Source: Bacilli bacterium (GTDB taxonomy: Bacteria > Bacillota_I > Bacilli_A > Haloplasmatales > Haloplasmataceae). From it: a stretch of 16,535 bases of DNA. The position numbers and the translations under genes are program-made. Each line of letters starts with the position of its first letter. The first letter of the stretch is position 1. The notes beneath the pieces are model-generated. The model was not told the DNA's origin. It saw only the letters and a list, made by a program, of their open reading frames with translations, and did no database searches. Below, in pieces: positions 15,561 through 16,535 of the stretch. The stretch is taken from contig JAAZCR010000143.1 in assembly GCA_012513195.1 (NCBI GenBank), positions 1 through 16,535 on the forward strand, given 5' to 3'.

Positions 15561-16535
15561 ATGAAAAAAGTATTATTTGTATTATGTGCAGTATTATTGA
15601 TGCTAGTTGTTGGGCCATTTTTTTATGTAAAAGCTGATACGGAATCAAACGAAATTATTTATTTATATAACAATAAGAACCAATTAACCAGTACTAATAT
15701 CCAAACACTAGAAGCACAAGGTATTAAGGTTACTGCTATTAACATCGACAAACTCGATAACATGAAGTATTTCTATCGTTATCAAGCCGCCTATGATTTT
15801 GCGGATGATGTTAAGTTACCACTAATCATAGCGGGTAATGAATGTTATGCGGTCGAAGACTTTGATAGTGTTGTAGATGAAATAGTGATTAGTTCCCAAA
15901 ATCCATTAAAGGATTTAAGCGAATATGAAGTTAAAATCGTAATCTATTTTTACTCTCCTTCATGTAGTAATTGTAACTACTTAAAGAATGAAACGGATGT
16001 TTTTGTGCGCTTAACAAATGCGGGCGTTAAAATCGTTTATGTAAATATTCTTAATACGGAAAACCTACAATACTTCCAAAACTATGTGGATGTTTATGGT
16101 TATGGAAAAGCTACCACACCATTCATGTTTGCTGGTAGTAAATACTATCACTCAGCCAAAGTGATTGAAGATAATGTCGATGATATTATCGACAATGCCA
16201 AGTATGATTTATTAAATGTAGAATATAAACCACTTGATACAAGTAAATACCAAGGTTTCTTAGGTTTTCTACTAATCCTTGTGGCTGGTTTAATTGATGG
16301 TGTTAACCCTTGTGCCATTGCGATGTTGATTCTCTTTATCTCTTTATTAATAGGTGTATCATCTAACCGGCGGATGATTATAGCGGTGGCGACAAGTTAC
16401 ATCTTAGGGTTATTTGTGATGTACTTCATCACGGGACTTTTCTTGATGAATGTCGTAAGTAAATTAGGACCATATATTTCAAATTTATCTTTCTATATTA
16501 ATATATTTATCATCGTATTTTCATTAATCTTTGCC
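15561..16535 (+). CDS. Thioredoxin-like / CcdA (DsbD) membrane protein, 3' end cut by window
   Basis: The frame is open for 325 codons to the window edge. It begins with a signal-like segment (1-25, possible cleavage after YVKA). Residues 28-110 look like a degenerate thioredoxin fold: a beta strand IIYLY, a second strand with INIDKL, then KLPLIIAG in the usual cis-proline position, but no CxxC. Residues 123-215 form a second thioredoxin-like domain with the redox pair C135-SN-C138 in FYSPSCSNC and TPFMF (186-190) at the cis-Pro site. From 232 the DsbD/CcdA membrane part starts, with DGVNPCAIAML and C251, then at least three helices. It probably passes electrons from the cytoplasm through the membrane to extracellular thiols. 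ATG chosen with GAGGAGG seven bases upstream. The second membrane cysteine must lie beyond the edge. Confidence 0.88.
   Translation, partial: MKKVLFVLCAVLLMLVVGPFFYVKADTESNEIIYLYNNKNQLTSTNIQTLEAQGIKVTAINIDKLDNMKYFYRYQAAYDFADDVKLPLIIAGNECYAVEDFDSVVDEIVISSQNPLKDLSEYEVKIVIYFYSPSCSNCNYLKNETDVFVRLTNAGVKIVYVNILNTENLQYFQNYVDVYGYGKATTPFMFAGSKYYHSAKVIEDNVDDIIDNAKYDLLNVEYKPLDTSKYQGFLGFLLILVAGLIDGVNPCAIAMLILFISLLIGVSSNRRMIIAVATSYILGLFVMYFITGLFLMNVVSKLGPYISNLSFYINIFIIVFSLIFA

Noticed and set aside
15442..15648. 68-codon minus-strand frame covering the terminator and start of the CcdA-like gene
   Set aside because: It crosses a strong terminator, a promoter and the start of a well-supported gene; no independent evidence.
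1..16535. CRISPR arrays, tRNA or rRNA genes, prophage or defence modules
   Set aside because: No spaced direct repeats, cloverleaf sequences, phage structural genes or nuclease/helicase signatures were seen on either strand.

Overview
The window looks like chromosome of a low-GC, Gram-positive-type bacterium. Reading frames are AT-rich, Shine-Dalgarno (SD) sites are strong and AGGAGG/GGTGAT-like, and promoters are sigma-A-like. UGA is a real stop (for example at the end of yfhO) and Trp is encoded by UGG, so this is not a UGA=Trp mycoplasma. Lipoteichoic acid (LTA) genes, an Fe-S aldo/keto reductase and a B12-type radical-SAM protein suggest a Bacillota or Izemoplasma/Haloplasma-like lineage with an anaerobic tendency. 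That placement is inference from gene content only.

Layout. 1-910: an AT-rich stretch with one unrecognised 210-residue protein on the minus strand and no recognisable gene remains. 911-2472 (minus): an ECF sigma factor overlapping a membrane anti-sigma-like partner, closed by an 11-12 bp hairpin. 2653-7054 (minus): an overlapping operon yfhO-gtrA-aldo/keto reductase, closed by a long hairpin. 7055-7189: a compact divergent promoter region. 7190-8885 (plus): a CsbB/GtrB-type polyprenyl-phosphate glycosyltransferase overlapping a glycerophosphodiester phosphodiesterase. 8893-8962: two hairpins between convergent genes. 8976-10661 (minus): a B12-binding-type radical-SAM protein with a DUF4080-like C-terminus. 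10789-13345 (plus): an LtaS-family LTA synthase overlapping pyrR. 13477-15486 (plus): an M42 aminopeptidase followed by a two-TM protein. 15561-16535 (plus): the start of a thioredoxin-CcdA/DsbD-like membrane protein that runs off the right edge.

The main theme is LTA and cell-envelope metabolism. The glycosyltransferase would load a sugar on undecaprenyl phosphate, GtrA would flip it, YfhO would transfer it to an extracellular polymer, and LtaS would make the polyglycerol-phosphate chain. The phosphodiesterase could recycle glycerol phosphate. Each family is well supported; the joint pathway in this organism is inferred from B. subtilis and Listeria homologues. I see no CRISPR array, rRNA, tRNA, intact insertion sequence or clear defence system.

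Several of the longest ORFs begin at a GTG inside the SD. Starts were moved to the downstream ATG for the sigma factor, anti-sigma factor and glycosyltransferase.
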